Assembly: GCA_944990035.1 (NCBI GenBank)
Contig: CALYLX010000138.1
Location: 186,001 to 250,000 of the forward strand
Direction: 5' to 3'
Source of the DNA: Clitopilus passeckerianus
Lineage: Eukaryota > Basidiomycota > Agaricomycetes > Agaricales > Entolomataceae
Length of the DNA stretch: 64,000 nt
This document shows, one piece after another, positions 12,056 to 23,842 of this stretch (the stretch's first letter is position 1; every line of letters starts with the position of its first letter). The notes below the pieces were generated by a model. The model ran no database searches. It was not told the DNA's origin and worked only from the letters and a program-made list of their open reading frames with translations. Position numbers and translations under genes: made by a program.

Positions 12056-14054
12056 ATGGTGCAAGCTCGAAGCAAAAACCGAGGCAAGGCAAATAATAGT
12101 GTCAAAGTCGAATCTCCCAGCGCTCTGGAGCTGTGTCAACCCTTGTCTCGACACTGCACTGATGTTAACCGACCTTAGGATGATAAATTGACTACGAAGA
12201 CTCTGCAGCCCAAACACGAGGCAACTCCTGGAGGCGATCTCTGCCCATGCAAGCTGGAGGAGGAAGTCAAGCAAGAAGCCATTGACCGAAAGATAAATGT
12301 CGGGAGAGATTCTACTATGACGGAAGAAATCTCGACTGCTATGTCAACCACGACAGCAGATGTCAAACCTGATTCGTCAAACTGGACTGTATGTCCTTGC
12401 GGAGAGATATATCAACGCTCAGAACCTGGCGAGCCTGTCAAAAAGGATGAAGGCGATGGTCATATAGCGGCTCATAAAAACCTTGTACGCTTCTCTCTTC
12501 AGCAGTCCAAAACACGTTTCCTGATCTACTTCTATCAGATGATTGTCGACAGCGACTCGCAAGTTCATAACGCCTCGAAGCATGTAAATGCCCAGGTTAT
12601 TGAGATCTTTGACTCGGACGACGAGTCCGAGCAGCTTGTGAGTCACTAAGTTGTTAATTAGGGTGTCCTTATCCTAATAGCATCGTAGCCAAAGTCCAGC
12701 TCCGATGAACGCCCTGCGAAACGACAAAGGCAAATTATGGACTTCATCCAACTTACAACCCCTCGATGGGTCAGGAGTGCCGTCAAGACAGAGCCAAGCG
12801 AAACGAGAATTATGGCAGAGCTAGTCGAGATTAAACCCAAGAAAGAGGCTAAGACCAGCCAACTGGAAGAGTTAGACGAGAAGATGAAGGCGCTCAAGAA
12901 TGTAAGCTCGATTTCCTGAAACAGTGAGGGGCTTAGCAGACACATTTTCTGACAAAACACTTTCAATAGCCTAAAGTAAAGGTCAAAAAGGTTGGGACGA
13001 TGCTCAGCCCAGATTCTGTTCGGGCTCGGTTGAACGTGATTGGCCTTGACCTATTCCCCATTGAACTCGATCGCTCTATCGTCGAGGAAACTGTGAGCAG
13101 ACGCTTTATGTCAGACGTTTATGGGGGAAATATGCAGCGCACTTTCCCCAATATTGGCAAGAAACACTTCGCCCGACATGGCCTCGACGACTTCATGTAT
13201 CTCACGTTGATGCATCACCCTCACGCACCCCAAGTCCCTGGTGCCCCTGGGCTCTATTGGGCACCAGGATATGACCCACAAGAAGACAACGAATGGCCTG
13301 CCGAACAGAGGTGCATTATTCGTATCACCGAGAATCCCGCTCAGTGGCAGTATCAATGCCAGTACAAGATGACTATCTCGGAACCACTGAGCACTGAAGA
13401 ATGGGCTCGTCAGAAACCTGACGTGGGTAACTTTTCTCAGATTGGGATCTTGAGTCGGTTCTTACCAGGACTATTTTACAGTGCCGAGATGCCTGGATAC
13501 AAAAGATCTACACTGAGCAGTGGGGACGCTCAACGCTTGCTCGGATTTGGTTGAGGAATCAACTTGGACTACAGCACTGTAATCAGCATCGAGGAGGTGG
13601 ACCAAGCGTTCCTTATTGGAGAAGAGGTTAGCTGGATCACGTTTTCTAATCATACCTTGCCAGCTAATGGGTTCTTCAGAGTATCGGCGTTTACACGATG
13701 AAATGTGTGGGCTATGACAAGAAATTCCAGACGGACATCGCGAACACAAAGAAGACCTGGAAACCACCCCCGCCAAATCCGAAGGGAGAGCAGAAGTCAC
13801 AGAAGAAGAACATGGGGAAGAAGCAGACTAAGAACCAAGCCGGCGTTGGAGGAACGGAAACAACTTCGAAGGATTCCAGTCCGTCTCGTTCAAACGCTGC
13901 TAAAGGCAAGAGGAAGCACCAAGAGATTGACGCAGATTCCGACACATCGGGAGGAGTCGAGTTCGACGAAGGAGATACAGGCGATGAAGCAGCGGAAGCT
14001 GTACTACAAGCTCGTCGTGGAACACGATCTCGTCGTCCCAAAAATGTTGGATGA
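12056..14054 (+). CDS. DUF6697-type protein, tandem copy A
   Basis: First of three tandem paralogues. The probable start MVQARSKNRGK matches copy C (MAKTRSKRLM); the exon 1-2 junction near 12090-12178 is uncertain and may use a GC donor. The N-terminal half is charged and probably disordered, with two cysteine motifs (LCPCK, VCPCGE), several VKxE sites, an acidic VIEIFDSDDE segment and a basic AKRQRQIMD patch. After the KMKALKN/PKVKVKK junction comes the conserved domain: VETVSRRF-like start, YGGNMQRTFP, HGLDDFMYLTL, HHPHAPQVPGAPGLYWAPG, WQYQCQYKM and CRDAWIQKIYTEQWG, then IGVYTMKCVGYDKKF and a basic/acidic tail. The frame shifts near 13560: the paralogues' following segment is mostly missing and the downstream domain continues one base out of phase. 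A 37-base GT-AG intron (13550-13586) would restore phase but is shorter than any other here. Domain name from recall; role unknown. Confidence 0.72.
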
Positions 14055-14329
14055 AGCATTCGTGAACAACTGACTGGTTCTTATTTCCTTCAATGTGGTC
14101 TGGCGGTCTACTTACACTTGTAGAAGGGAAAGGTTGGCATTGAGGATATTGGAGGTACGGAGTACATTAGGGTGAGGTAGTTCCCTTATACGAGTACTAG
14201 TATGCGCAAGTTGTCTTTACTAGTTATTCAATCGCGACGGTCTAATCTGTTCTGGCCTTTGCATCGGCGACAATCCCTATCCCAGTGGCTAGAGACTAGA
14301 GTGGAGTTTCCAGCTGAAGCCAGCTGATA

Positions 14330-16242
14330 ATGAAACGGAAGAGCTCCGAATGGAGTGAGCGGCGTTCCTCGGTTAATAATAAACGTAAATTAGTGCAGAC
14401 AGGTCACGTTGAATCGTTGACCTACGCCACCAATGGCACCAGTGCTTCTTGTATTTCAACTACTAAATTGCCCGGTGCAATTGGCATCCACCAGTCGTTG
14501 GGCTTGCTAGACTACAGCTGGTTATTACCTTGTGCTCCAGACTCGCCGTCCGGATTCTGGAAGGACGAATCTCGCTAACAGTGGTTCTTCATGAAATCGG
14601 AAGACAACACAATCCAGACTAAAGTCAAAGAAGATTTGGCCTCAGGCTTGGGCCTCTGTACCTGCAAATCGGAAAACTCAGTAGACGAAGGCTTTCTTAA
14701 ACACGAGGAGGACTCCAAGCCCAATCTCTTCTTATTAGCTGGCGTCAAGAAAGAAGAATATGATGAGCCAGTTTTCAAAACTGAGGCGGACGACGAGAGG
14801 CTGAGAGTGGCACTTTGCTGCTCACACTGCGGTTGCAAACTTGAAGACCCGGAATCGGTCAAAATCGAACCTGGAAAGAAAGAGGAAGAGGTACACAATC
14901 CAGTTGTGATCAGAATTTATCTCAATGCCGTTCTAGTCCATTACTATTATATCAACAGCTATTCCAGATGGTTGTACGAAGAAGAAGAGGAAGCGTGTCC
15001 TCATTACGGATTATGTTGAACTTCCCGCGCCACGATACTCAGGCAGGCAAAGAGACAAATCAAGAAGTCGATGCGAAGAAGAAACGAAGCACATAACCGG
15101 AGCCGAAAACATCGCGGTGAGTGAGGACGTTAATATGGAAGACGCGGGGGACGGCTCGAGTGAGGCAAGGAATGCTCTAGAGAGTATGAACAACGGGCCA
15201 TGGGGGGAGAACGACAATGCAGAGCCAGCAGAACATGTCGAAGAGCAGCCTGAGGTACCACCAGCTATGCGCAATGTTGATGAAGACCTCTATACACAAC
15301 GAAGGGGTGCCCAAGAGCTGGCGATGACTGAAATTCAGGTCCTCCGGCTACGGAAGTTGAAGAAGCTACGAAACGTATGCAAACATTTTATGCCCGGCTT
15401 TCTCTTATGATAGCCAGTAACTGATTAAATTTGCAGCCCAGAATCGGGACATCCGAGAGCATCACACTCAGCATTCAGTCACTACAAGATCACTTTCGGC
15501 CTATTCGAAACCTTGACACGCTTGCAATACCAGTGGAGAGTCATGTATCGAATCTGTTGTTGGATGACTTCTTTGTCACAAAACTCATGACACGTCAACG
15601 TTTTTTTCTTATGAAGATCTTCAAGATGAAACCGTTCCACCATCCATATGCCCCGATTATTCCTGGTACACCAGGCCTCTATTTTTTTGCTGGTGAGGAG
15701 CGTAAAGAGACCGAAGCGTGGTGTAAGAGGAGAAGACAGGTGCAGGTAATGATGCAAGGTCCTCATAACCGCTGGCAATACATGGGCCAGTATCTCTTTA
15801 TACCCTCCAAGCCTTTGACCGCGGAGGAGTATAGGGCTGGATGTCCACAGGTGAGTAAACGTAACGCTCCGTTGATAATAGATTAGGTCCTTAACACTAG
15901 ATTTATAATAGTGGCGCAAAGATTGGGCTAGATCTATCTGGTGGCTAGGGAGTCGAAAAGAACGAATGCTAGCGTACCTGAAGAAGGCCCTTAGTCGGGC
16001 GCCCACGGAGACAGAGATTTCGACGACGATGAAACACATAGCAGGGAATTATCAAGATCTCGTCACAATTGCCGACATCGAGAAAGCATTATGGGACGGT
16101 GACATAGTACGCTACTCCAAGTGGTTCTATCAACCTACCTGACTTTCTTAACCAGTCACTTGCTGTCTATCCTATGCGGTGCATCAGCTACGACGCTCAG
16201 TTTGCCCTCGATAATGTAAAGTACAACCGAGCAACCTGGTGA
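14330..16242 (+). CDS. DUF6697-type protein, tandem copy B
   Basis: Second paralogue and the only one whose C-terminal frame is unbroken. The start is tentatively ATG 14330 (MKRKSSEWSERR); exons between 14400 and 14590 are unclear. The main N-terminal exon carries LCTCKSE and CCSHCGCK, matching the cysteine pairs of copies A and C, plus repeated lysine-acid sites (VKIEP, VKKEE, FKTE). After an intron come a basic VVRRRRGS patch and YVELPAPRY, then KLKKLRN/PRIGTSES and the conserved domain (FHHPYAPIIPGTPGLYFFAG, WQYMGQYLFIPSKPLTAEEY). It continues WRKDWARS, YLKKALSRAPTETEIS, YQDLVTIADIEKALWDGDI and SLAVYPMRCISYDAQF, stopping at 16240-16242. It lacks the long charged tail of A and C and is the most divergent in the core. 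Function unknown. Confidence 0.72.
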
Positions 16243-16698
16243 AGAAATTGAGTCGGAAGTCAAGGCCTAGGAGTGATACAGCCTGGCTTAGTACGAGGAC
16301 AAATCAGCAGCCATAGTTGACCTTTGAGGCGAGATTAACACTGCGTTTTTATTCAAAAGTGTAAAGCATTCAGGTCCTCTGCCGGGGCGACCAGAAGTAT
16401 CTTGTTTTATGGACATGGTCCCTAGCTAAAAGTCTGGTAGTCGAATGGTGATCAATGTTATCAGATCGCTTATAATTTACAGACGTCTCATCCAAGTCTA
16501 TTTTGAGAACTCTCCGAAAATCAACAAATGAACGTTGATTTTTCCGGTACGTACAAGTTTGCCAGGATGGAGGCACGAAGAGGCAGAACCCGAACGGAGA
16601 TTTTGCCGCTTCATCAACGACTGAGGTCCTTAAATGGGCGTACGCCACAATACAGATACCAGGCGCGGCGCGGCACGACTTTGGCTTGAACATCCGCC
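16243..16698. other. intergenic spacer in the DUF6697 array
   Basis: No gene supported. A 107-codon minus-strand frame (16370-16693) has no recognisable features and lies across the probable promoter of the next gene. Confidence 0.4.
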
Positions 16699-18270
16699 AT
16701 GCATAAATGCCTAGCCATCCAAGAACTTCGATACCTCATAGCACGGGAGCTAGATCACTATCCCAGGACGCTAGTATCACTAGCATTAACCTGCAAGGCA
16801 ATGACTGGTACGGGAGTAGAGACGTAAAAATTGATATTGACAAGCTCACGAACGAATGTAGACCCTTGCATGAATGCCCTTTGGTTGCACCAAATCTCTT
16901 TACTTAACTTAATCAAGACGATGCCCCAAGACTTGTGGAGTAAGGATCCAGATGGACAGGTTGACTATAAAGGAGGAAAAGATTTGGTATGGGCCTAGTA
17001 CATAACGTCGTTTTTGACTTGTGCTGAGCGTCAGAGAACATAGCGGTTCCAACGAGCTCTTCGAGAATCGGATTGGTCAAGATACAGTTATTATTCAAAG
17101 AAGGTCCGACGGGTTGCTATAAATGGTCCCATTGGAGTTAATGTTGAAGCTTTGCTCGCATTATGTGCCTATCAACCCCAACAAGACCTCCTCCCCCATC
17201 TTCACGCCCTTCAAGTCTCGTTTCGTTCCTCAGAACGTGCCACGTTTGAGCCATACACAACTGCTCTCCTTGGGAATAACATCAAGGAGATAAACGTACA
17301 CATTGAAGACGACGAACTTCATTGCGAGACATTTCTAGCAACGATTCCAAGGACGTGTCCGAACATCACTTCCCTGACAGTACAATCATCTGGAGGATAT
17401 GAAGGATTCAAGCCACTAGGGCCCGTATCAGAACAAGTCATTATGCAACTTTTCGAGCTAGAATTCTTGCACGCGGAGCTACTCATCGTCTCCAAAGAGT
17501 TGATCAACCATCTCAAGGGCCTTTCCTCTCTCTATGATTTGCAGTATCTTGTGGTCAACCACGAAACTATGGCCGCCTACGATGACGTAACAAAACAAGA
17601 CTTTGCAACTCTGACTACCTTACGACTTGCACCTTTTGCATGGGGAGCCACACTCCCCCGTTTTGCGTCGTTTTCATTCTCCCCTCGATACCCTGGAAAT
17701 CGATCACCCCGGACGGAGGTTTGGACAGACTACAGCCCCGTTCTCTACCCTACGATCCGTCTTCGTTGAAGTTGGACGGTTTCAGAATCTTACCTCACTC
17801 ACAATCACTGGATTTGCCGCAGACGACGATGTAGAGCCGGAAGAAGTCGAGAGGGCTTTTGCAACTCTCTTTGTCATACGAAACATGGAATCCTTATCCA
17901 TTGCATCACCCCTTGTGTCAAGCTTGGGGGATGATTGGATTCAGAAGATTCCAGATGCTCTCCCCGCGATCGAAAATCTAGAGCTGACGAACCGAGAAGA
18001 GGACATCCGTCGATGACGCTGGAAGGGTTGATCCCTCTGGTCGAGCGATGTTGGTTCCTCCGAAACCTCGAGGTGACCGTGACCTGCCGTCCGTTCGATC
18101 TAAGACGGCTTCCACCGGCTGTATCCAGCAGCCTTCGGACCGTCGCGTTCGTTAGCAGTCCAGTACACGAGATACCGCGCCTTTTTGGCTGCATGACGAC
18201 AATGTTCCCGTGCGCCGACTACATCCATTCGTCCTACGAAGGATGGCAAGATCAACCTGGGATACATTAG
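16699..18270 (+). pseudogene. F-box/LRR-like protein, frame-disrupted
   Basis: ATG 16699 starts MHKCLAIQELRYLIARELD, then LVSLALTCKAMTDPCMNALW (joined across an intron at 16808-16861) and LLNLIKTMPQDLW, the F-box-like N terminus typical of expanded agaricomycete families. After a second intron ending at CATAG comes a long exon (FQRALRESDWSRYSYYSKKV, LLPHLHALQVSF, CPNITSLTVQSS) with leucine-rich-repeat character. The frame breaks twice. Near 17625-17635 it moves by one base into LHLLHGEPHSPVLRRFHSPL and continues to 18016; near 18000-18016 it returns to the first frame (MTLEGLIPLVERCWFLRNLE) until TAG at 18268-18270. No GT-AG intron explains either change. It is either a pseudogene or two sequencing indels. 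Intact members act as substrate adaptors of SCF ubiquitin ligases. Confidence 0.75.
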
Positions 18271-18996
18271 ACAGCCATCTTGAGAGACATTTACGGCAAA
18301 GACAGCATCGATGACCGTGACCACAAATTAATGAATACATCTTGTTTTTCAATTATGAACGTCAAAATGCAGAGGGGAAAGTGAGGCATCAGACACACTC
18401 ACAGCAGTCGGACTTGGGCAGAAGGAACTTCAGAAGGATCGATACTGAGGCCCCCGGCACCATACTACGAGCGATTACACATGCCAGTCCCCAGAGTCTA
18501 CAATCATTTTGCGAGGGCCTCCACGATGCAGGCATCAAACATTTATCGTTACAGTAATAAGGCGTCAGTAAAGATCCTGGTCCAAGATTTCAACTTAGAT
18601 TTTTTTGGTTATTGGTTATATTCACAACCGACTACGTTTTTCATCGGTGGTGTCTGGCTGGTCCCAAGGCTGGAGACTTCAAAACTTGAAGTTCATGTTC
18701 GACGCGACTCATTCTTCGATATATGTGAATTTGTATTGCTCAGACTGATTCACTGGCAGTACCTATACGACCAGAGAGCATTGGCATACTTACCTTCCAT
18801 GAAGACTCCTTGTCGGGAACCCTGTCTACTCTTCAATTCGCTTGTTCCGAAGTCTGCGCTAGCCCAATGTAGTCAAGGTGGGCACAGCCAAGTTCGCCGA
18901 CAGCCCTGGCCCACTGGTGTCTGAATCAACTTCTTCAACTTGTCACAATCTCGCCTGCCCCCTTGCCATCAACTCTGGACTCAGAAAGAGTTCGAC
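18271..18996. other. spacer, possible gene relic
   Basis: No supported gene. A 147-codon plus-strand frame (18481-18924) has an odd composition and no recognisable motif. It may be decayed sequence from the adjacent F-box locus. Confidence 0.35.
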
Positions 18997-20894
18997 ATGG
19001 CTAAGACACGCAGTAAACGCCTCATGTCTCCTAAGGTCAAACACGGTGAGGCACCTGGTTTTCTTCTTGAGGAGGAGACTGACAGCTATTACGACAGACA
19101 ACAGTAATGCAGTATGTACCACACATCTCGCCACTCATTTTCAGTGCTTAATCCAGGATAGACCGATAGCAAGCCGCCTCGTGCGTTGTTGGACAGCACC
19201 AACCGCCAAGTAAAGGGTGCCAGTGAGGATGCTCTTTGCCCCTGCAAGAAGGAGAGTAAGGAGAACCTACCGCTTAAAGACGAAGAAATGGAAGAAAAAC
19301 CAAAGGCTGAAGTATTGGAAATTGGCCTTCCTCCAAGTCCTGAGGGGGACGAGGTGAAGAAGAAAGAAGAGGAGATCGAACCCAAATTCGAGCGTGCATG
19401 TTCCCTTTGTGGTGCTCATTCCCATGACGAGACTGGGGCCCAGAAATCGAACGTTGCAGATGATACACCTGTGGCTCGAGATGCCGGAAGTAAATCAGTA
19501 CGCATCATCAGTTTCTCCCGCATCTTCTAACCAAGCTTCTCCTCACAGGAAAGTGAGTTGCACCAACGGGATGGCTCACCCTTGCAACCGCGGACAAAAC
19601 GGCGAAGACTCATCATGGAGGCGGTTGAATTGCCAGCACCCAAATATAGCAAGGCCGCAACACAGATAATTCGATCCCCAGACCCCCAGACCCCAGATGA
19701 TGTTGAGTTTCGGAAGAAGATGGAAAAGATGAAAAACGTATGTTCTATCGCTTTTCATCGGATTCATGGAGGCTTACCCGACAACAGCCAAAAGTTAAGA
19801 AGAAGGAGGGGATGTCTCTAGCGCTGGATTCGATCAAGGATCGCATATTGCCGATTGGACTGAACATACGCCCAACCGGGGTTGAGAGGAATGTCGCGGA
19901 GACATATGTCAATCGATACTTTACCTCTGCTATCTGGGGAGGTGGACCACAGGACACTTTCCCTCATCCCAGGAAGGAGCTCCTCGACATACATGGCATG
20001 GATGACTGGATGTGTATAACTCTTGACCACCACCCGAATGGGCCCGAGATTCCCGGCGCGCCAGGGCTCTATTTTGCTCCAGGCAAGGACGAAGACGATC
20101 CTCAACTGTTCAATGAACCTTTAAGGACGATGGTCCGCATTCGTCCCGGTCAATGGCAGTACCTTGGACAATATGAAATGGTACCCTCAAAATGGCTGAC
20201 AAGGCAGGAGTGGAGATCTCAATCGGAAAAGGTTCAATGTTTTCTGCGCTGGCGATCTTTTTCACGTTAACCCTTTGTACAGTGTCGCAAAGCATGGGCT
20301 GCGGAAATCATGACAAAAGAGTGGGGGGTAGGGCTTAGAGCCCAGGTTTACCTCAAAAACGACTTGGCCGGAGTCCTACTCCCGCTGAGATTGATCGAGA
20401 CCTCAAGGGCACTGACAACATAACCAACCCTTACGCTGATGTTGTCTCGCACAAGGATGTAAACGCCGCTTTGTGGAGGGGAGAGATAGTAAGTGTCCGA
20501 ACGGAGGTCGAAGTCTAGCATATTGACTGCTTTGTAGCCTATTGGCGTTTATACCATGAAATGTGTCGGTTACGACAAGAAATTCGCCACAGATATGCAC
20601 GAGAAGTTTCCTGGGTGGTACAACGAATGGAAAGAAAAGATTAGACGAAGGAAAGAGGATCGCGAGAGGAAAGCTCAGGCGACCGAAACGGGTAATACAA
20701 GCAGCTTTACAAGAACAGCAGTGGGTAGTAAGAAGCGCAAGAGAGACTTGGAGTCGGTGGAGGGATGGGAAGAGAGTGAAGAGGACGAGGACTATCCGTT
20801 CGATGATGGCTCTACTGATGACTTGGAAGACGATCCTGCCGAGCAGTATGAGTACAAGCATAGGCGAACGCGCAGTCGACCAATCACGTTATAA
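18997..20894 (+). CDS. DUF6697-type protein, tandem copy C
   Basis: Third paralogue. Start MAKTRSKRLMSPKVKH, intron, then DSKPPRALLDSTN and cysteine motifs LCPCKKE and ACSLCGAH in an acidic, Lys/Glu-rich region. A basic TKRRRLIMEAVELPAP segment corresponds to AKRQRQIMD in A and VRRRRGS...VELPAP in B. After KMEKMKN/PKVKKKEG comes the conserved domain: GLNIRPTGVERNVAETYVN, WGGGPQDTFP, HGMDDWMCITLDHHPNGPE, PGAPGLYFAPG, WQYLGQYEMVPSKWLT, CRKAWAAEIMTKEWG, PYADVVSHKDVNAALWRGEI and IGVYTMKCVGYDKKF. The tail contains KKRKRD and an acidic run. In the A run at 20355-20359 the frame slips: one more A would give VYLKKRLGRSPTPAEID, matching copy B. An alternative 44-base intron from 20346 would also keep phase by skipping that segment. 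A nuclear role is inferred from the basic patches. Confidence 0.72.
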
Positions 20895-21158
20895 GCTTCG
20901 AGCAAAGTCGGTTCTGGTGCCTTGATAGAAGGAAGCGAGAATATTCAGCTTTTGGTAACTTTTATCTATTTGTTATCTTGTTTCGTACACATATAATACT
21001 ATTGACGGAGTGCTACTAATGCCAAAGTCCAACTGGTGACTGATGGTGTAATGTCAATTATACAAGCCAGTCCGAAAAATCCGCTGAAAACCAATATGAA
21101 AACATGTAAAGTACAAAATGCAGCGAAAATATGCTCTAACCAGGGCATGAACGTGTGA

Positions 21159-23842
21159 TTAATTCACGGAAGAATGGATAGACATCACAGAGGGTGCAAC
21201 AGGGACAACGGTCCGTGACCTCTCTCTATGGTCACCTTCCTCCCGTCCTATGCCATGACCATGACCAACAGCATGATCATTCGTAGACAGGTGCTCCAGC
21301 GCAGTCGAGAGATCCGTCTCGCTCCTTGACGCCCTCTTAGCCAATTTGGCCAGCTTCGCTGCCTCCTCGTAGCTCGGGAGACCCTCCATACTCGACAAAG
21401 GAGGAACGCCACCAATGAACCCTCTCGACGCGACCTCATAGTCTGGCACCTCCGTGAAAGCTCGGTGCAATAATTCTGCACCAGTCCCGTCTTCCGGTAC
21501 CCTCCTTACTGGGCTAGGTACGCGTCGAACTGGTCCGCCACCCGGCGCAGAAGCTATCGACTGAGAGGAAGACGTCCTCTCGAGGTCGGATAGAGTAGGT
21601 ACAGCCGGCATTGAAGGTGTCCTGGATATCCAATTGTGAGGCGTGAACGTAGACAACGGCTTCATCGAGGTATTCATCAGACTAGGCAAGTCCCTCGAGG
21701 AAGAGTTCCCTCCATGGAGATACGTCTCCCTCGAAGAATGATGGCCTGGCCGGTGGTGAGTTGTATAGTGGGCGGCTTGGGGTAGTGCAGGAGGTACGAG
21801 GTCGACGTTGCGAATGCGTTCGGGGCTGTGAGCTCGGCTTCCTGGCCTGCTTCCTGCTCGACTCTGCATGCGGCTCGTCAACCTGCTGGCGGGGTGGCTT
21901 GAAGTCGGGCTAAAATGTGACAACGGACGATGGTGGGTATCGGAAGCTCCAGTGTGATGGGCCGAAGAGGAGGCGCTTTGATCAGGCGGAGGGGACCAAG
22001 ACCTCAACCTCGGCGGTGATTCCCTAGACAGAGACAACAACAGCTCCGAATTGACCCAGTCAAGAGGTGTGGAGGAGTCTGAACCAGGTTGGTGTGGTAG
22101 GTGTCCAAGAAGATGCGCCTCAAGAGGCGTCGACCTGCCAGACCTCGACGGCGGCCAGAACTGCAAAGGAACTGGAGCAGAATGGGTCTCTCCAGCACCT
22201 GAATCTGGTGTCCTAGGCCACGTTGGGCTCACGCCCTGCGCGATCCACGGATTGGTCACCCTCATGGTTGACGCCTCCGGGAGATACATGTTCGCCACCC
22301 TATCCCTGACATGGGCTTGGTAACTCGGTAGCTGAACATCCTCCTCTTCGTCCTGAGGTACCTCGTTCAGCCCCAAGATGAGTCGTCTTGTCGGAGCGGA
22401 ATAGAGTTTGCATTCGGCTAGAAGCCGGTAGTCGAGGAGGTGTATTGGGAGTGAACATCGGAGTTCTGAGGTATGTCCGTCTGGATTGAGGAGAAGGATA
22501 CTCCAGCGGACGCGATGGGATATATGGATGGGCTCAAGGGTATGTGAAGGGGTAATAGTGAGAGGAACGTTGATGCTGAGGAACGTCACGAGGTCAGAGC
22601 TTTCGGGATCGTGTTCTAGTGAATCATTGCTTGGTGCGGATCCTTCACTCTGAGACGGCGCAGGCTGGGGTGGAAATTGTGGAAGTCGTGAGGGTCGGGT
22701 ATTGGGTTGACTGATATCATCGATAACTCGTGAATTTCCTGTCGTTGTAGTAGGCGCTACGACGTTTGTCCGAGAATGTGTAGATGGGGGTCTCGACGGC
22801 GGCGCACTGCCAGAGGGCGTACCAGGAGTCCCCGGTGAGCCAGGAGCACTGTAGGAATGCAACGAAGATGGTCGGGATTCGACAATTTCGACAGCACGAC
22901 CATTGACGATCTCATGTCTGCAAGAACCGACGATGCGAGTGGTCTCCTGTGCACCAGATCGTGCATAGACCTTCGTTTGTTCCTGTATCGATGTCTGCAC
23001 GCTAAGAACGCAAACGCCTTTCATTAGAGGGGAGCACTTGACGAGTGCGGTGATCTTGTCGCCGGCTGCCCACGCCTTGTGAGGCAGGAGAATGGAGTAC
23101 ATGATCTTCTCGGGCCATGTGTTCTCAATTTCGAGCGTGTGCTGATACTCCATGGCTTCCGGTGCGAATGAACGGACGATGGAGACATCTTGAGACGCAT
23201 GGAGGTTGTGATGGCCAAAGCTGAACCCAGCTCTGACGACATGTGCTCGTAGCTTGTAGGCAATAGTAGCACCACCGAAGACAGGGGAGGCGATGCTTGA
23301 GGGAAGAGACCCTCCTATTCTCAACTGGAAGGTAAAGATGTGTCGCCCGGCCTTTAAAGTATGGCTACGACCCTTTTCGCCTTCGAGAAACGACCAGTCG
23401 TGTTGGCAGATAACATACGTCAGAACTGGAGCAGCGTTCATGCCGCTATGGAACAAAATGACTCATCAGAATGTTGCTAACGCTCATAATCGACAAGGAT
23501 GAAGTACCTTTCATTGGGAGGGATCGGAAGCGTTGCTTTTCCTTTGAAGTCGAGGGTGATTTCCTTTAGGGCTGTCGACTCGGTGAGGTAGACAGCGACA
23601 TAGCCGGTTATTCGTGTTGGCTCGACATCGACGCCAACGCCCTTCAGATAGACGGTTTGGTGGTCTAGATGTATCTCAACGCGAGATTTAGGAGGTTTGA
23701 CGCGACCCATATCTGTATGGTCGGTCTCTGAGGTGGACTGGGCATGCACAGGAGACGTTGAGTGAGGTTCAGGTGCATGATGATCTTCTATATGTGGCTG
23801 AGTGTCGACATGTGAAGACGTTCTTGAAAGAACAAAAGCCAT
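21159..23842 (-). CDS. alpha-arrestin-like trafficking adaptor
   Basis: Two exons (23842-23508, 23445-21159) join as PNE-SGMNAAP and encode 873 residues. ATG 23842 (MAFVLSRTSSH) is the first in-frame methionine. An arrestin-N fold is indicated by VEIHLDHQTVYLKGVGVDV, ITGYVAVYLTES, ITLDFKGKA and the WSFLEG...LKAGRHIFTFQL strand pattern. An arrestin-C-like region follows (WPEKIMYSILLPHKAWAAGD, ITALVKCSPLMKGV, LTITPSHTLEPIHISHRVRW). The C-terminal ~450 residues are Ser/Pro-rich and disordered, with LPSYQAHV and LPSYEEAAKLAKL. In fungal arrestin-related proteins such PY-like motifs recruit the Rsp5 ubiquitin ligase to plasma-membrane transporters, so a nutrient-transporter endocytosis role is likely; the targets are unknown. 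Both motifs have LPxY rather than strict PPxY. Confidence 0.88.

Noticed and set aside
18481..18924. 147-codon frame between the F-box locus and DUF6697 copy C
   Set aside because: Unusual composition, no start context and no motif; more likely relic or chance.
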